A program made the position numbers and the translations under genes. The notes beneath the pieces are model-generated. The model was not told the origin of the DNA. It saw only the letters and a program-made list of their open reading frames with translations, and made no database searches. A stretch of DNA of 64,000 bases from Brachionus manjavacas. Taxonomy: Eukaryota > Rotifera > Eurotatoria > Ploima > Brachionidae. Positions 34,701-49,605 of the stretch are shown here, piece after piece. The stretch is from the NCBI GenBank assembly GCA_019054805.1, contig JAHQIY010000001.1:1998501-2062500 (forward strand), written 5' to 3'. Numbering within the stretch: position 1 is the first letter of the stretch; each line of letters begins with the position of its first letter.

Positions 34701-35434
34701 GGTTAAGTTTATTAACAAAAAGTGCTAATTTTAATTAGGCCATACATTTAGGCCTTATTTCAAGTTGGTCTCTTACTTGGTCGTTGAATGCGGTGTAAAA
34801 AATCCTTTGTTTAATTACAAGATATTTAGTAGATACGGAGCAAAGAATTTATCTAAGAAAAATCTTGAAAAAGATCTAGGTGTTTATATTCTAAATGACT
34901 TGAAGTGGACAAACCAAGTAAAATACTGTACTAGTAGTAGAAATCGTATTTTAGGAATGATTGCTAAGAGTTTCAGGAGTTTTAATAATTATACTTTCAG
35001 AATGCTTTACACACCACTGGTAAGACCTCAAGTAAAGTTTGCTTTTAGTTCAGGGTGTCCATTTCTTGAAAAAGATAAAGATTTTGAAATCGAGAAGGTC
35101 CAAAGAAGAGCGACAAGAATTATCCCTTCATTTCGAAAATATGACTGCTCGAAAAGACTGGAAATGTTTAACTTAACTAATCTCAAAATAAGACGGATGA
35201 GAGGTGACTTGATCCAAATGTTTAAAATTATTAACGGATATGAAACTATCAATTTTGAAAATGGTATTAATTTTTCTCGAAATCAGACTTACAACTTAAG
35301 AGGACATAACAAGTGTATTGTTAGAGAAAATGTGAAGAATTGTATGCAACGATATCATTTCTTAACTAACCGAATAGTTAATGTTTGGAATAGTCTTCCT
35401 CAGTTCATCGTGAATTCTGAATCAACTAATATGT
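34701..35434 (+). mobile_element. Non-LTR retrotransposon fragment, RT C-terminal part
   Basis: An open frame from about 34765 to 35439 (225 codons) encodes LEKDLGVYILNDLKW, then RTLVRP-like YTPLVRPQVKFAF, EKVQRRATRI, RRMRGDLIQMFKIING and VWNSLPQFIVNSES. These are the conserved post-catalytic blocks of CR1/Jockey-type reverse transcriptases. No RT core motifs (YADD) are present, so it is 5'-truncated. Related to, but diverged from, 29925-30426. Confidence 0.8.
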
Positions 35435-35435
35435 T

Positions 35436-35767
35436 ATAAACCTTAAATTTTTGGAAATATAGTTCCTTCCGGATCTGTTAGGATCTGATGGCTCAGGGTT
35501 ATAACACAAATAATAAAAAAAGAAATTAAATAATAATAATAACTTTATTAATAAAAGGCCACTTCTAGCCTGAACAAATAATAAAGAAAACAACAAAAAG
35601 GAGAAAACAAAACAAAATTTCAAAGTTTTTTTCTAATCGCACATGTCTAATATTTTACACAGTGTTAAACACTAACGACTTGCTAAGCGCATGAAATCAT
35701 AGTATTGCACTGTGAAACTATAGACACTTACGATGTATAGAGTCGGTGTTGTAGTTACTAAGAGAAC
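35436..35767 (-). repeat. Dispersed ~300-bp repeat, copy B
   Basis: Reverse complement of the repeat at 21491-21784, directly abutting the LINE fragment. Either it is the 3'-UTR of that LINE or the LINE end interrupts it. Confidence 0.7.
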
Positions 35768-38729
35768 TACAACAAATAGCTTCAAAATTAACTTGGACAA
35801 ATGGCTGATGAAACAGTCTAATTTACTGCCAAAGCTTTCTTCTTAATTGCTTTCATCTTGGACAATTCTTGACCAGATCGGAAATCAAAATTGAAAAATA
35901 TTTGAAATACTATTGAGTTTTAAATATTGAATTTTTATGTTTAATTAGGTTTATTTTCACAATTGAGCGATCAAATATATGTTGTTCAGACAAACTCACA
36001 GATGAGGAGTTAAGAGTCTAGCGATGGATTGAAGCAAATGGAGAGAGAACAGAAGAGGCCAAGACAAGCCACCAAAGCTTTAGTGATATCGATTATATTT
36101 ATATTATTAATAAGCTTTATCACTTTTTATATTTAATTTTTCAACGATGCAATTTTTTTTTATTTTTTTTTTAAATTTAATAAAATTACAAATAAAATAT
36201 TCAAAGAAAAGAAATTTAAATAATTCGTAAACTCGATTTGACTTTTTTATTCTCCTTTTAGACAACGTTTTTTTGGTGGTTAAGTCATATATTGACGTTG
36301 TTATTTCTTGATCATAAATAATTAGTATTTTTATTTAAAGGTTCTTTTGGTTACACTTTTTACAAAGTTGCATAAATCCTTTTTGATGGTTTCGTACATT
36401 TTTTACCAACAACTGATCGAAAATTCAACTTCATGATATAATTTTAATTTATTTTAAAGCTAGGATCAGCCTGATTTTAAATTTTGATAAAAACTAGGAA
36501 AGGTCATGTCCACTCTAAAAGCAAATTAAACTAGACTTTTGTGCCGTTATTTAACAACTAACATTCCGAGTAAAAAATTGTGTCCTTTGCATATTCTTTT
36601 TTTTGAGACCGCAATGAATTGAGGAGTGCGATGTTGGTTCTATATTGTAAAGTATTTTCAATACATCCACTGAACAGAAATTGTTCTATGATCTATTTTG
36701 ATGATGTACAGCGATTGCCAAATAGTATGTGCAATCTCTAGCCACCTTTTGGCTTGTCCGTCGAACAAACAAAACAAAAGACTTGCTTACAACAGATGAG
36801 TGTAGAAACAATGACAGTGTAGACGTAAAATTAACCAACCAAATTTAGATAAGAATCTAAACTATCATTAAATCTACGGTTAGTTAACAATACATCTCAA
36901 TGCTATGTTCTAAGTTCGAGTAGTGAGTTTCTTTTTGTGGTTGATGCGAAGATGCAACAACGCCAAGTGCACCAACACCATCATCAAACAACAACAACAA
37001 CAACAACAGCGACGAGAAAAACTTCTAAAAATATTTTAAATGAATAAACATTTTTGCAAACAACATATTTTTTAAATTTAACAACAAAACAAAAAAATAG
37101 TGATTTTAATTTGTTGCAAGGTATGATTGTGTGACGCAATCGCTTGAAATGCTTAGCCGTTTCGTGTTTGCTATGGCATCTAGCAACCGAAATGGGGCTG
37201 AATTTCGAAATGATTTGAAATGAGTTCAGTAGCAATTTCTTTAAATACCCGAGAATAAACTCTCCGTCACCATATGACTAAGTCATCAAAGTCGACGTCT
37301 ATCGAATCAAATTAAATCGTTGTTGTCGTAGCAGTAGTTGTTATTGTTATTTTAGTTGTTGATAGCTTTCAGGTTGGAACATATCTGAAAAATATAATTT
37401 CAAGTTTCTACAATTAACAACACACACAAGAAAGTTTAGTTAATATTTAATTTTGTTAGGCTTAGAAAAGTGACTTAGAAGTGTGCTGAATTTGAATTTT
37501 GTTTGATTAGTGCAATTACGAGTCGCGCGGTTGCCAAGGTAGTCAAGTCGATTTTTGGTCAAATCGATAAAATCGAGCCAACTTGAAAAAACAAACAAAC
37601 TAGGAACAAATAAAGTTATCGGATTTTTTCTGACAACTCAACTACTTGGCTACACATCCTGTAAATTAAATTAAATTGATTAACTTGGTATCCAAGTAAT
37701 TTAGCAAGAAAAATCGCTTTGTTTGTTTTTCCTTTGTGTACCAATTTGTGCGCGATCTCGACAACTCATGAGAATTTCTTTATTTTAGCCGAAAACTTAG
37801 GCCTCAAAATATTTGCGCATGGATCAACCAAAAATCGAATGGCAATTGTGCAATAGATTTTGAAATCGAACACAATGCTCAAATATTCTTGGATTAAATA
37901 CCTTGCAATAATTGCTATTTATTAGAGCCAAACAATCAATATTTGCGTTGAGAGCCCAAAAAGCCTTGCTGACTATTTCTATTTGAGCAATCAAATATTG
38001 AAACTTTATTTTAAATTTAAATTGCGCAAAAAATTTAAATTTTTAATAGCTAGATGAAATTCAATTAAGGTAAGATCTGAATTTGCTAGCCAAAAAACAA
38101 AAACGCAAATAGAACAAAAAAATATTTGCAAAAATATGTAACAATTTCAAAGGTTTTGGAAACCAAAATTTCTCTCATTTTTGCCATGGTTACTTTGTTT
38201 AAATAGCTTTTAATTTCCCACTTAAGTCAAACTGGATTCAAACAATTCTCCTGTAAAAACTCAAATCTCTTTATTCTCAGCAAATAAACTTTTGGAAATT
38301 TATCTTTTTGATATTGAATAAATAAAAAAAAATACCAATCAATTAATTATTACCAATATATGTCAAACATCTTTTTGAGCAAATTAAAAATAATAATAAT
38401 AAAACTAGCAATTTAGTTGTGATCTAAAGCTTATTATTTAAATCGGATAAGCGGATTCGAAGGTACTAATGTAAATATTAGAACTGGCAAGAAAGAGAGA
38501 AAAGTCCCAGAAGACTAATAAAATCACTTCTCGGAAGAAGGAATTTTTTGAACCAGACTTTTTGACGAGTGCTGGCTAATGCCTTGAAAATATAATAGTC
38601 TATAGTTGGTTCAGCGGTCTTATTTATTATTTTATAAATTTCATGCGAAACTGTCTATTTACTTATTAAGAGAAGTTAATTTAAAAAGAATTTTGAAAGA
38701 AAATAAAGTTTGTATATGTATAAAAAAAT
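35768..38729. other. Intergenic stretch with a less AT-rich section (about 36560-37850)
   Basis: The middle portion has more balanced composition, a (CAA)n tract near 36985-37010 and a GTT-rich tract near 37318-37365. It could hold a promoter, a 5' exon or a non-coding transcript. The only hint of coding is a 31-codon frame, 36952-37047. Confidence 0.4.
36952..37047 (+). CDS. Possible short ORF, His/Gln/Thr-rich (low confidence)
   Basis: An ATG opens 31 codons: MQQRQVHQHHHQ, then a run of Thr from the CAA-type repeat, then ATRKTSKNILNE and a stop. It may be the first exon of an unseen gene or chance translation of a microsatellite. No splice partner was identified. Confidence 0.15.
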   Translation: MQQRQVHQHHHQTTTTTTTATRKTSKNILNE

Positions 38730-38928
38730 TTGAATACAATATATTGAATACCCAACTTCATTGTGTAATTGCTATCTTACTATTTCCTCTTTTTTCCCTG
38801 AAGCTTCAACTATGTAAAAATGTGTCACATTTTATTTTAGCTTAATTTATCTAACTTTATTTTTTAACTAATAATTTATACTGAAGGAACTCTAGCTCGG
38901 TACAGAAAACAAATGAATAAATAAAGAA
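38730..38928 (+). mobile_element. 5'-truncated copy of the LINE at 46569-49605
   Basis: Sequence from about 38735 (GAATACCCAACTTCATTGTG) to the AAATA tail parallels 49312-49605: the same coding end, the same ATGTG..CACATTT 3'-UTR start and the same GGAAC..GCTCGGTACAG tail. Only the last ~25 codons of the ORF are included. Confidence 0.85.
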
Positions 38929-41342
38929 AAAAAGATGCTAAATTTTTTTGTTTAAAAAATCAGTTAAAAAGAAAAAAAAAGGAATAAAGAAAATAAAAAA
39001 AAGAAAACTTCCAGAAAAAGCCATTTTCATGAAAATAGTTCAAATTTATTCAAAAAATGATTTTTTTAATTTTTCTCTATTTTTTAACTTAAATTTTTTC
39101 TATTTTACTTGATCTTTTAGATTTTTTTTAAAAATAACTATTTTTTATTTCATTTTTTTTTATATTTTATTCTGAAGGAGCTTTAGCTCAGTACAAAAAA
39201 AAAAAAATAATGAGCTAATAAAAAAATAATGTGAGCTAATTTAAGCAACAAGCTTACAATGTATTTCTTAACAGAGCAGGTAAAAAATTTGAGCTAAGAA
39301 AATGAATCAGAATCCAGTTATAGTGAAAAAAGTTCCATCTCATATTAGATAATAAATTAACTCTAATTCAAAATATATTTTTTATTGAAAAAAATACCTG
39401 ACCATGATCCAAAGATAATTAAAGTACTTAGAATACATCTGGTTTCAAAAAGATGCAAGGATGAAACAGTTACAACTTAAGCATTGGCATTTTTTGATTC
39501 AGGATTTTAATTTGATTTATATTCTTGCCGGTAATTTCGAAAAATTTTCTCAATTGTTGATTTTTGAAGATTTGAAAAAAATATAAAATAAATCACTAAT
39601 TTTTTAAGTTTAGTGATGAATTAAATTACACTTCAAAGATTAGTAATATATTATTTCAATATATCTAAAAATATTTAAAAATTCTCATATTAAATAGCTT
39701 TAAGTCAATTCAAATAAAACCAGATATTTTGATATTATTTGATTATAAACAAATATTTTAAATATTCATGTTTAGTCTAAATTTTTTCAGGTAGTATTTA
39801 AATTATATAAATTTTTAGTTATTCATCTGGAAAATAACTCCCATATTGGATATTATTGATTTTAAGCTCAAGTCCCAAATTAGAGTCTAAGCCCAGACTT
39901 TTTTTCTTTTTTTTTTTTTTTCCATAAGTCCAAAAACTTTAAAATTTTTTTTTTGTGATGAATATTTTTTGAGGACTTTGACTTGACTTGAGACTTTTAA
40001 ACAACTGTGAATCAAAATCTTAAGAATTGATTAAAAATGTATTCCTTTAAATATTTTAAATTCATTGTGTGTAAATTCTCTTAAGTTTTCTAGGTACACA
40101 ATTTATGTTGTTATTGATTTTTTGTGTCTGGATGGTAATAATTTTAGTTGATTTTATGCAAAGATTGAGTCTTAAAGATATACTTTGGTTTTAAAATTTA
40201 CTTTTGAAATTGATGATTTTTGCGGCGCTAAAGTTTAGAGCAAAAAAGAATAAAGCAAAGCACAATATTTTAAGAATTAAAAAATAGTTAAAAAATTTAA
40301 AACATTTTTAGTATTAATATCAAAAAAAAGTTTTATTTTGTCAGAAAAAAGTCAATAAAACTTAACATTTAGTACTATTTCTATCAATATATATTTTCTA
40401 TTAATCTATTCTTTAAATAGAAAATTTTTTTTATTTTATTGCTTCTGTTTACTTTTAAAAAATTTTTGTTTAAAAATTTTGTACAGTAATTTTTTAAAAT
40501 AATTGTCACTAATTTAATAAAATAAATTTTTTTAAAAATTAGAAAATTCTTCTTTGAATTTTTTGCTTTTTATTTTTTTGTTGGTTTGCTTTCATTTTAC
40601 TTTTTGTTGCCAACCCTTTATTTAGTAAATTTTTGATTAGATATTGATAAAATTTACAAATAAAGAATACAGTTTCGCATAGAAAAAAATTCTTAATTTA
40701 AAAAAACTTTCCAATGGCTTTTTAAAGTAAAGAAACAAAAAATAAAAAATGCATTTTTCTTTATTTCCCGGAAATAAAGAACTCATTTTAAATTTGTATC
40801 AAAACACTTTGGATCTGTTAGAATTTTATTTACTTAATTGAGAGACATTTATTCATCATATTTTAATCAAGTTGACTGATAAAAAGCTTTTTAAATATTA
40901 TTTATAATTTTATAATGCTCTTATAAAAAACGATTTAAAATTATAGTCCTTGCTTTTTATGTTTAGTTTGCAATTATAACGGGTGTACAATAAAGCTTGA
41001 CCGAAATTTTAAATTAAAAAAATTTTATGAAGAATTTTATTCTCACTTTTTTGTGTAAAATTGAGTATTTACTATAATCAAACAAAATTTGGCAATAAAA
41101 ACTCATTTCATTCAAAAGTGATCACATTTTATTCACAAAACCCCATTTTTTGAATTTAGTATAATTTCATCGTTTTTTGGATATTTTTGATGATATCTTT
41201 TGAACTTAGCATCGAAAAAATGAGAACAAATGACATTAGAGAGCTGATAAAATTCTCTTTTCAACGATATATATATGTTATTAATTATAAGTACTCATTC
41301 TTTATCTGTATAAAATTTCATCCGAAATAAACATTCCTTTCC
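38929..41342. other. Gene-free AT-rich stretch with LINE tail and a MITE
   Basis: Another T-rich segment ends in GGAGCTTTAGCTCAGTAC plus an A tract at 39170-39210 (a tail-only LINE copy). A TIR element begins at 40990. Nothing coding is supported. Confidence 0.55.
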
Positions 41343-41363
41343 AAAATTTCGGTCAAGCTTTAT
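40990..41363. mobile_element. MITE with 21-bp perfect terminal inverted repeats
   Basis: ATAAAGCTTGACCGAAATTTT at 40990-41010 is exactly inverted at 41343-41363. The 374-bp interior is AT-rich and non-coding. The minus-strand LINE tail begins directly at the right TIR. Confidence 0.75.
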
Positions 41364-42420
41364 TTATTTATTTTATTTATAATTATAATTCTCCTTCAGG
41401 AGAAGTAAAGTAAAGATAAAAAAAATTAGAATTTAAATAAATGTAAAAAAATCAATTAAGTTCTGATACTTATGAAAGAGCTCATGCTCGATACAAATAT
41501 ACAAATAGATAAAATAAGTAGTCAAGAAAAAAGAATTTACTTTTAATGTCTGTTTCAAAGGAGACAGAAGAACACGGGAAGTTAATTGAGACATTATAAC
41601 AGAGTGAACTAAAGATAGAGGAGGCGATTCCATTGAATTTTAGTGCAGTAATAAATGATAATTTTGAGTAAAAATATAGTTGATCAAATTTGAAAATTCT
41701 TAGTACTTTGAGGATGCTAGACATGTGGCAATTCCATTTTAAATTTAACATCTGTCTTAATAAGTTGTTTTGGTTTGTGTTCAAAGATTTAAGGAATCTT
41801 GAATCCATAGTAATATTCTCTAGACCATAGGTAAATTGTGATAAGCAGAATGTTTTATAAATAAAACTTTTTAGGAATGGTGATAGGACACTGATTTTCC
41901 CAAGAAGAAAGGAGGCTGAATAAAAAGATTTTTGGACTTGTTTGAATTTATCGGTCCCTACGGAGTTAAATTCTAAGTTTGAGTTGAGTGTAAAGCCAAG
42001 GTATTGAATACTTTCATCTTTATTGAGTATTGATTGGTTTAAGTAAAAGTCATTAGAAAATAAAGGGCAACCAAAAGTAATTATCCTTGATTTAGATGTA
42101 TTAAATCTGAGTCGCCATTTAAGCCCAAAATCCGCACAAATGTCTAATAGGATTTGAAGGTGTCTATCTACAGGGCTAATAAGTAAAATGTCATCAGCAT
42201 AAACTATAATAGAAACATTCATATTTTTGAATTGAGCACCTATTTTTTTATTTAAACAATTTTCTATTAGGTCGTTGATGAAGATGTTAAACATGAAGGA
42301 GGATAGAATACCACCTTGTTTAACCCCACATATCGTAGTATTTTTTTTAAGAGTACCCAAAAGTTTTTGTTCATTCTAGAAGCTAGTTTGTTTATTGAAC
42401 ACCCGCTATTTTTAAAGTTT
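41364..42420 (-). mobile_element. 5'-truncated LINE with RT core (YADD), minus strand
   Basis: An open frame of about 290 codons (42360 to 41482) carries CGVKQGGILSSFMFNIFIND, then the catalytic YADDILLI box, FNTSKSRIITFG and IQYLGFTLNSNLEF, which are RT motifs B to E. The frame continues a little upstream of 42360 without a start. The 3' side holds TGAAGGAGAATTATAAT and AAATA repeats (41364-41400). There is no endonuclease domain, so it is a dead 5'-truncated copy. Its RT differs from that of the 46-49 kb LINE. Confidence 0.85.
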
Positions 42421-44888
<2,468 letters not shown>

Positions 44889-45050
44889 GAGCTTGTCTTT
44901 TTTTGGACAGTTTTATACTAATTTAAAAATAAAATAATTCAACAAAAATTTTTTTACTCTTTTTTTTTCAAATGGCAGAAAATGTGGTGCCACAAAAAAA
45001 AATCTTTAAACAAGACAAAGCATCTTTTTAGATTTTATTTCAAAGAAAAA

Positions 45051-45416
45051 ATGCTAAGCTCAATGTCAAAGTAGGTTTTAAAAATTTTCAAGTCTTTAAT
45101 AAATTTTGTTAGTTGGGAAGGAGTCTACGATCCGGAATTTCAGCTTTTCATCGGTTTATTCCTAGTTTTCTCTCTGATACTCTTGTTCTGTTTGTGCATG
45201 GATTCTTCTTCGTCTGAAAAATGTTTCAGTGATCAATCAATTGTAGTTAAAATACCCCAGCGTCCAGTATTAATTAGTAGTTTGGTACCTAATGTTATTC
45301 TAGTTGAAAGAATTGGCTTTGATCACAATGATTTTAGACAACAGGATCGAGTACTTAATTACTATTCACTTCAGTCGAATTATATGAATAAGCCATCAGC
45401 TCCACCAGAAAATTAA
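45051..45416 (+). CDS. Small single-pass membrane protein with C-terminal PSAP motif
   Basis: Two exons (45051-45070 and 45113-45416, GT..AG) give 107 residues starting MLSSMSNWEGVYDPEF. Residues about 15-35 (LFIGLFLVFSLILLFCLCM) form one strong transmembrane segment. The ~70-residue tail follows a Ser-rich turn and ends NKPSAPPEN, containing a P-S-A-P motif of the kind that binds TSG101/ESCRT-I. The short N-terminus would be extracellular or lumenal and the tail cytosolic (inference). Without the first exon the frame has only a TTG start, so the spliced model is preferred. No orthologue is recognised. The gene begins about 160 bp after the S27a stop. Confidence 0.5.
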
Positions 45417-46391
45417 AATTTAATTATTTTTAAGAAATAAAAAATTTCATTTTTAGAATTTATTTGCTTCACTGCGAAAACTTTGAAAAAAAAACGCAAT
45501 ATTGGACATTTTTAATTTATTTAGATTTATTTTAAAAATTACAATAATAATAATAATTAGCTGCTGCAATTGTAAAATTTTTCTTTTTTTGAGTTTTAAT
45601 TTATTAGAAAAAAAAAGTCAAAAAAATCTTGGCATTTTGAAAAAATTATGTCCTGATATTTTGCCTTAAAATATTAAAAATTTTTAATTAATAAAAAATT
45701 TAACAAATATTCTCATTTATAGCAGATTAATTGAGGAAAAATGTTTTCCTAACTAGAAAAAAATGGACAATTATGAGACATAAAGTTAAATTTAGTTAAA
45801 AAGTTTTTTTTTCTAGATTTGTTAAAATAATATTTTTACTAATTTAACTGAATTAATTATTTTTTATCTTTACTGAAAATTTGGTTATTTCAAAATTAAA
45901 TTATTTAGGTCTTATAGAAATTTCCTCATTAAAATTCGATGAAATGACTTTTTATTCGCTTAATATAATTAATACCCATTTTTTTATTAAAAAATACCAT
46001 AAATTTAATAATACATTCATATGGCAAATAAAAAATATTTGTTTTAATGATCTTATAATAAATTGATAAAAATATTATCAATTTTACTGATTTTGTGTGT
46101 CTGGATCTTTTACAATTAACTTTCGGTTGAATTAGTTTTTTCGTAAGACATTTTCTTACTAAAACATGATTATAGATAAGACTGGATGGTTTAAAGAGTG
46201 ATATAGTTAAATTTAATTAATGTCAATTATTTTTGTTTGATGAGTTTTTTTAATTAAAGTGATAATTTAAGTACTGAAGAGTTTATCGAAGTTGAAAATT
46301 TGAACTGTAAAGAGTTACATAAACCGATTATAACCGACAAAGACCAGGACCAAGAAGCAAATGACAAAAAACTACTAAAAGTGTGAGTAAA
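45417..46391. other. Intergenic AT-rich stretch
   Basis: Nothing is supported except possible 5' sequence of the LINE that follows. Confidence 0.4.
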
Positions 46392-46475
46392 ATGTGCGAA
46401 ACGTGTGGTAAGCTTTTACAAAAAAAATTATATCATTTTTGTCCAAAAAATAAATGTAAACAAAAAAAAAAGTAA
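46392..46475 (+). pseudogene. Possible ORF1 remnant of the LINE (CxxC zinc-knuckle-like)
   Basis: A 27-residue frame begins MCETCGKLLQKK and contains C-x2-C-x12-C-x4-C before a Lys-rich end. It lies just upstream of the LINE ORF2 and may be a piece of its ORF1, which often carries zinc motifs. The evidence is positional only. Confidence 0.25.
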
Positions 46476-46568
46476 ATAGTCAACTGAATGTTCAATTCAA
46501 GTAGATCAATCATCTAACGAAATTGGTCAGCAAACTGCCAGTCAAAACAGCATTGAAGAAAATTTAAA

Positions 46569-49376
46569 ATGAACAAGAAGATAAATAAATCAACTTTAAG
46601 AACAAAACCTCTTAATAAAACAGGGTTAGTAATTACACACTGGAATTGTCTTCATTTACCTAGTAGGGTTCATCTCTTAGCAAATTTTTTTAGCTCAAAA
46701 ATGTCCCGACATTGTTTTGCTCAATGAACTAAAGATAGATTTAAGTGAGGCAAATATTTATCTTGATTTTCACAATTATAAATTCATAACAAAACCACGC
46801 AACAAGTATGGAGGAGGAGTAGCTATTTTAATTTAAGAAGGAATTGAATTTATACAAGATTTCTCTAATGAGGAATTCAATTCCGAACTCCTTTGTAAAA
46901 AAACGAACTTAGGAAAGAATAATGAATTGTTTATATTTCGTCTTTATAATCCACCCAATGTGCTTCTGAACTTTGAGTTTTTTAAAACTGTTAATAAAAA
47001 ATGTAGAAACTACATTTTAGGTGGTGATCTTAACGCCAGAACAAAGCAAATAGGCTGCGTAGGGGAAAATGAAAACGGCATAATGTTGGAAAGAATAATC
47101 AATGAGTTAGACTTTTCAGTAGTCAATGATAAACGTCCTACTTTCAATATTTTTAATAGGAATTACTTTGAAATTCTTGATCTTTTTTTAGTCTCATCTT
47201 CATTAATTGACAAAATTACCGACTTTTGTGTCCTAAATAGTCAAGACATGACTAGTGACCATTTCCCAATCGAAGCATCGATTTCTATGGGCTATCAATT
47301 AAGAAATAAATCAGGAGCTAAAAAGTTTAACTATAAGAAAGCAAACTGGCAATTATTCAGCGAGATTTTAAATTCTCAAATAGTGAATATCACTGAAAGT
47401 TCCCTTACAAAAGATCAACTAAATGATAAAATTACAGAAAAAATTATTTCTACTTCACATAAAAGTATTCCTTATCATTCTCAGAAAAGCTACAAAACCA
47501 GTCTTCCCCCGAACATTGTTATTCTGATAAAAGAACGCAGGAAAGTAAGAAGAAACTTTCAAAAAACTCGCTGTCAAAATCTCAAGAAAAAATTTAATCA
47601 ACTTACATTTGAGTAAAAGGCCTCTTTAAAAAAATTCTGGAATCAAAATTGTTTTGATTTTATTGAGAAAATGGGAAAAAACCCACTGAAAACTAGACCA
47701 TTCTGGAAAAAAATAAATAAATTTAGATCAAAAAAAGGATCAAATTTAATCCCAAATTTGTTTTTAAATGACAAGGAATTCAAAACTAATGAAGAAAAGG
47801 GAAAATGCTTTGGAGAACTCCTATCTTCAATATTTAGTCCTAATTCTGATTTAATAGATCTTGATAAACATTTCGAAATACTTAATTCTTACTCTGAATT
47901 CTTTAGAAATTATGATCAGTCTAATTTTAATGATCCAATTTGCTTAAATGAATTAATTATGGCTCTAAAAAGATTGAAAAATGAATCGGCATCAGGACCT
48001 GACCAAATTCATAATCTAATGTTAAAAAACTTACCTAGAAATTCATTAATAGAAATAATAGAACTTTTTAATTTATCTCTTCGAGAAGGTAGAGTCTCTA
48101 AAGCATGGAAAACATCGAACATTACTATGATTCAAAGAAAGCCTCTTCTTTACAAGATCCTTTAAATTATAGACCAATTAGTATAACGAGTTGTTTAGGA
48201 AAGCTCCTGGAACGCATAGTATTTTCAAGATTATACAATTATTTGGAACAAAATTCACTCCTTATCCAGGAGCAATCTAGATTTAGGAAACACCGGTGAA
48301 CATCAGATAATCTTTTCTTTTTAATTCAAAAAATTGTGGAATCATTTAATAGAAAAAAAGAGTTTGCAGCCTTTTTTTGATATTTCTTAAGCCTATGATA
48401 GGGTTTGGCATGAAGGTATACTTTTTAAATTGATTAAAATGAATCCACCTCATTACTTGACTAACTGGATTAGATCCTTTTTAGATAGTAGGACATTTAA
48501 GGTAAATGTGAATGATCATCTGAGCGAAGAATATCAAATAACTGCAGGTGTTCCTCAAGGTTCAGTAATTAGTCCTCTTTTATTTAGTATATATATTAAT
48601 GACATCCCAAAAAGAAACAAAACAAATAATGAATACTCTCTGCTTTTCACAGATGATCTAGTTACATTCTTCATTTAAAAAAGGGAACCTAGAAAATAAG
48701 ATAAATAAATACACCAACGAACTAGAACAATGGCTCATTAAATGGAAAATGAAGATATCAGCTGAAAAGTCGTGTTCAGTAGTCTTTTCTAGGTACAAAA
48801 AAGAGGCTGATAATCTAAACTTGAAAATCTATGGAAACAGAATAGTGAGCCAAAAAGAAATCAAGTTTCTTGGTATTAAATTTGATTCTAAGTTAAACTT
48901 TAATATACTAGTAGACGAAATTAAAGAACGCTGCAACAAAAGGCTAAATATTATTAAGATATTGTCAAAAAAAAATGGGGTCTCAATCAAAACACACTAG
49001 GAAATTTATATAAATCTTTATTCGGATCGATTTTAGACTATTCTTTTCCTTGCTTGAATTCATTTTCAGAAAATAATATCAAAAAACTACAAGCAATTCA
49101 GAATACAGCAGTAAGATCTATCCTTAAGTTAAAATATGATACTCTCTCCAACATCGTGCAACATGAAGCTTTTAATAAACTAAAATTACTAACAGTCTCG
49201 AATCGTCTTTTTGAGTTGAGTGAGAAATATGTTGGGACAGGACTGAGTCATTCTATTCCTTTGGTTGAAAGACTGGTGAAAGAATACAAAGAAGGTTTCG
49301 AATCAAGATATATTGAATACCCAACTCCATTGTGTAATTGCTACCTTACTATTTCTTCTTTTTTTCCTGAAGCTTG
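46569..49376 (+). pseudogene. LINE ORF2 broken by frameshifts and stops
   Basis: Breaks visible by following conserved RT/endonuclease motifs: a frameshift near a T run at about 46690, an in-frame stop at 46837-46839, an in-frame stop at 47614-47616, a frameshift near 48135-48150, a stop at 48298-48300, disruption near 48375-48420 between RT motifs, loss of frame after the FTDD box (about 48678) and again near 48980-49000. At least seven lesions mean the copy cannot encode an active protein. Confidence 0.85.
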
Positions 49377-49605
49377 AACTATTTAAACATGTGCCACATT
49401 TAACAATCTTTTCCAATTTATGTCTTTTCAACTTTCATTTTTTTTAGCTTATTTACTCTATTTTGATTCTTTTTTTTTTTTTTATCTAATTTTATTAACT
49501 TTAATTTTATTTTTATTTTATTTTTTTATTTTATTTTTTTATTTTATTTTTAACTTATTCTGAAGGAGCACCAGCTTGGTACAGAAAACAAATAAATAAA
49601 TTAAA
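46569..49605 (+). mobile_element. Near-complete but decayed LINE (endonuclease + reverse transcriptase)
   Basis: The ORF2-like region runs about 46569-49376, followed by a 3'-UTR, the hairpin GGAGCACCAGCTTGGTACAG and AAATA repeats at 49558-49605. The endonuclease part shows GGDLNAR and SDHFPI of APE-type nucleases. The RT part shows GPDQIHNLMLKNL, NYRPISITS, AGVPQGSVISPLLFSIYIND and an FTDD catalytic box. The order endonuclease-RT and the A-rich simple-repeat tail indicate a CR1/Jockey-clade non-LTR element. Tail-only and truncated relatives are at 470-575, 38730-38928 and 39170-39210. Confidence 0.9.

Noticed and set aside
36984..37235. Minus-strand 83-codon frame with a Val run
   Set aside because: The Val run is just the (CAA)n microsatellite read backwards; no domain, and no sensible start.
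45881..46066. 61-codon frame
   Set aside because: Composition is that of AT-rich background (I, N, F, K); no domain or splice partner.
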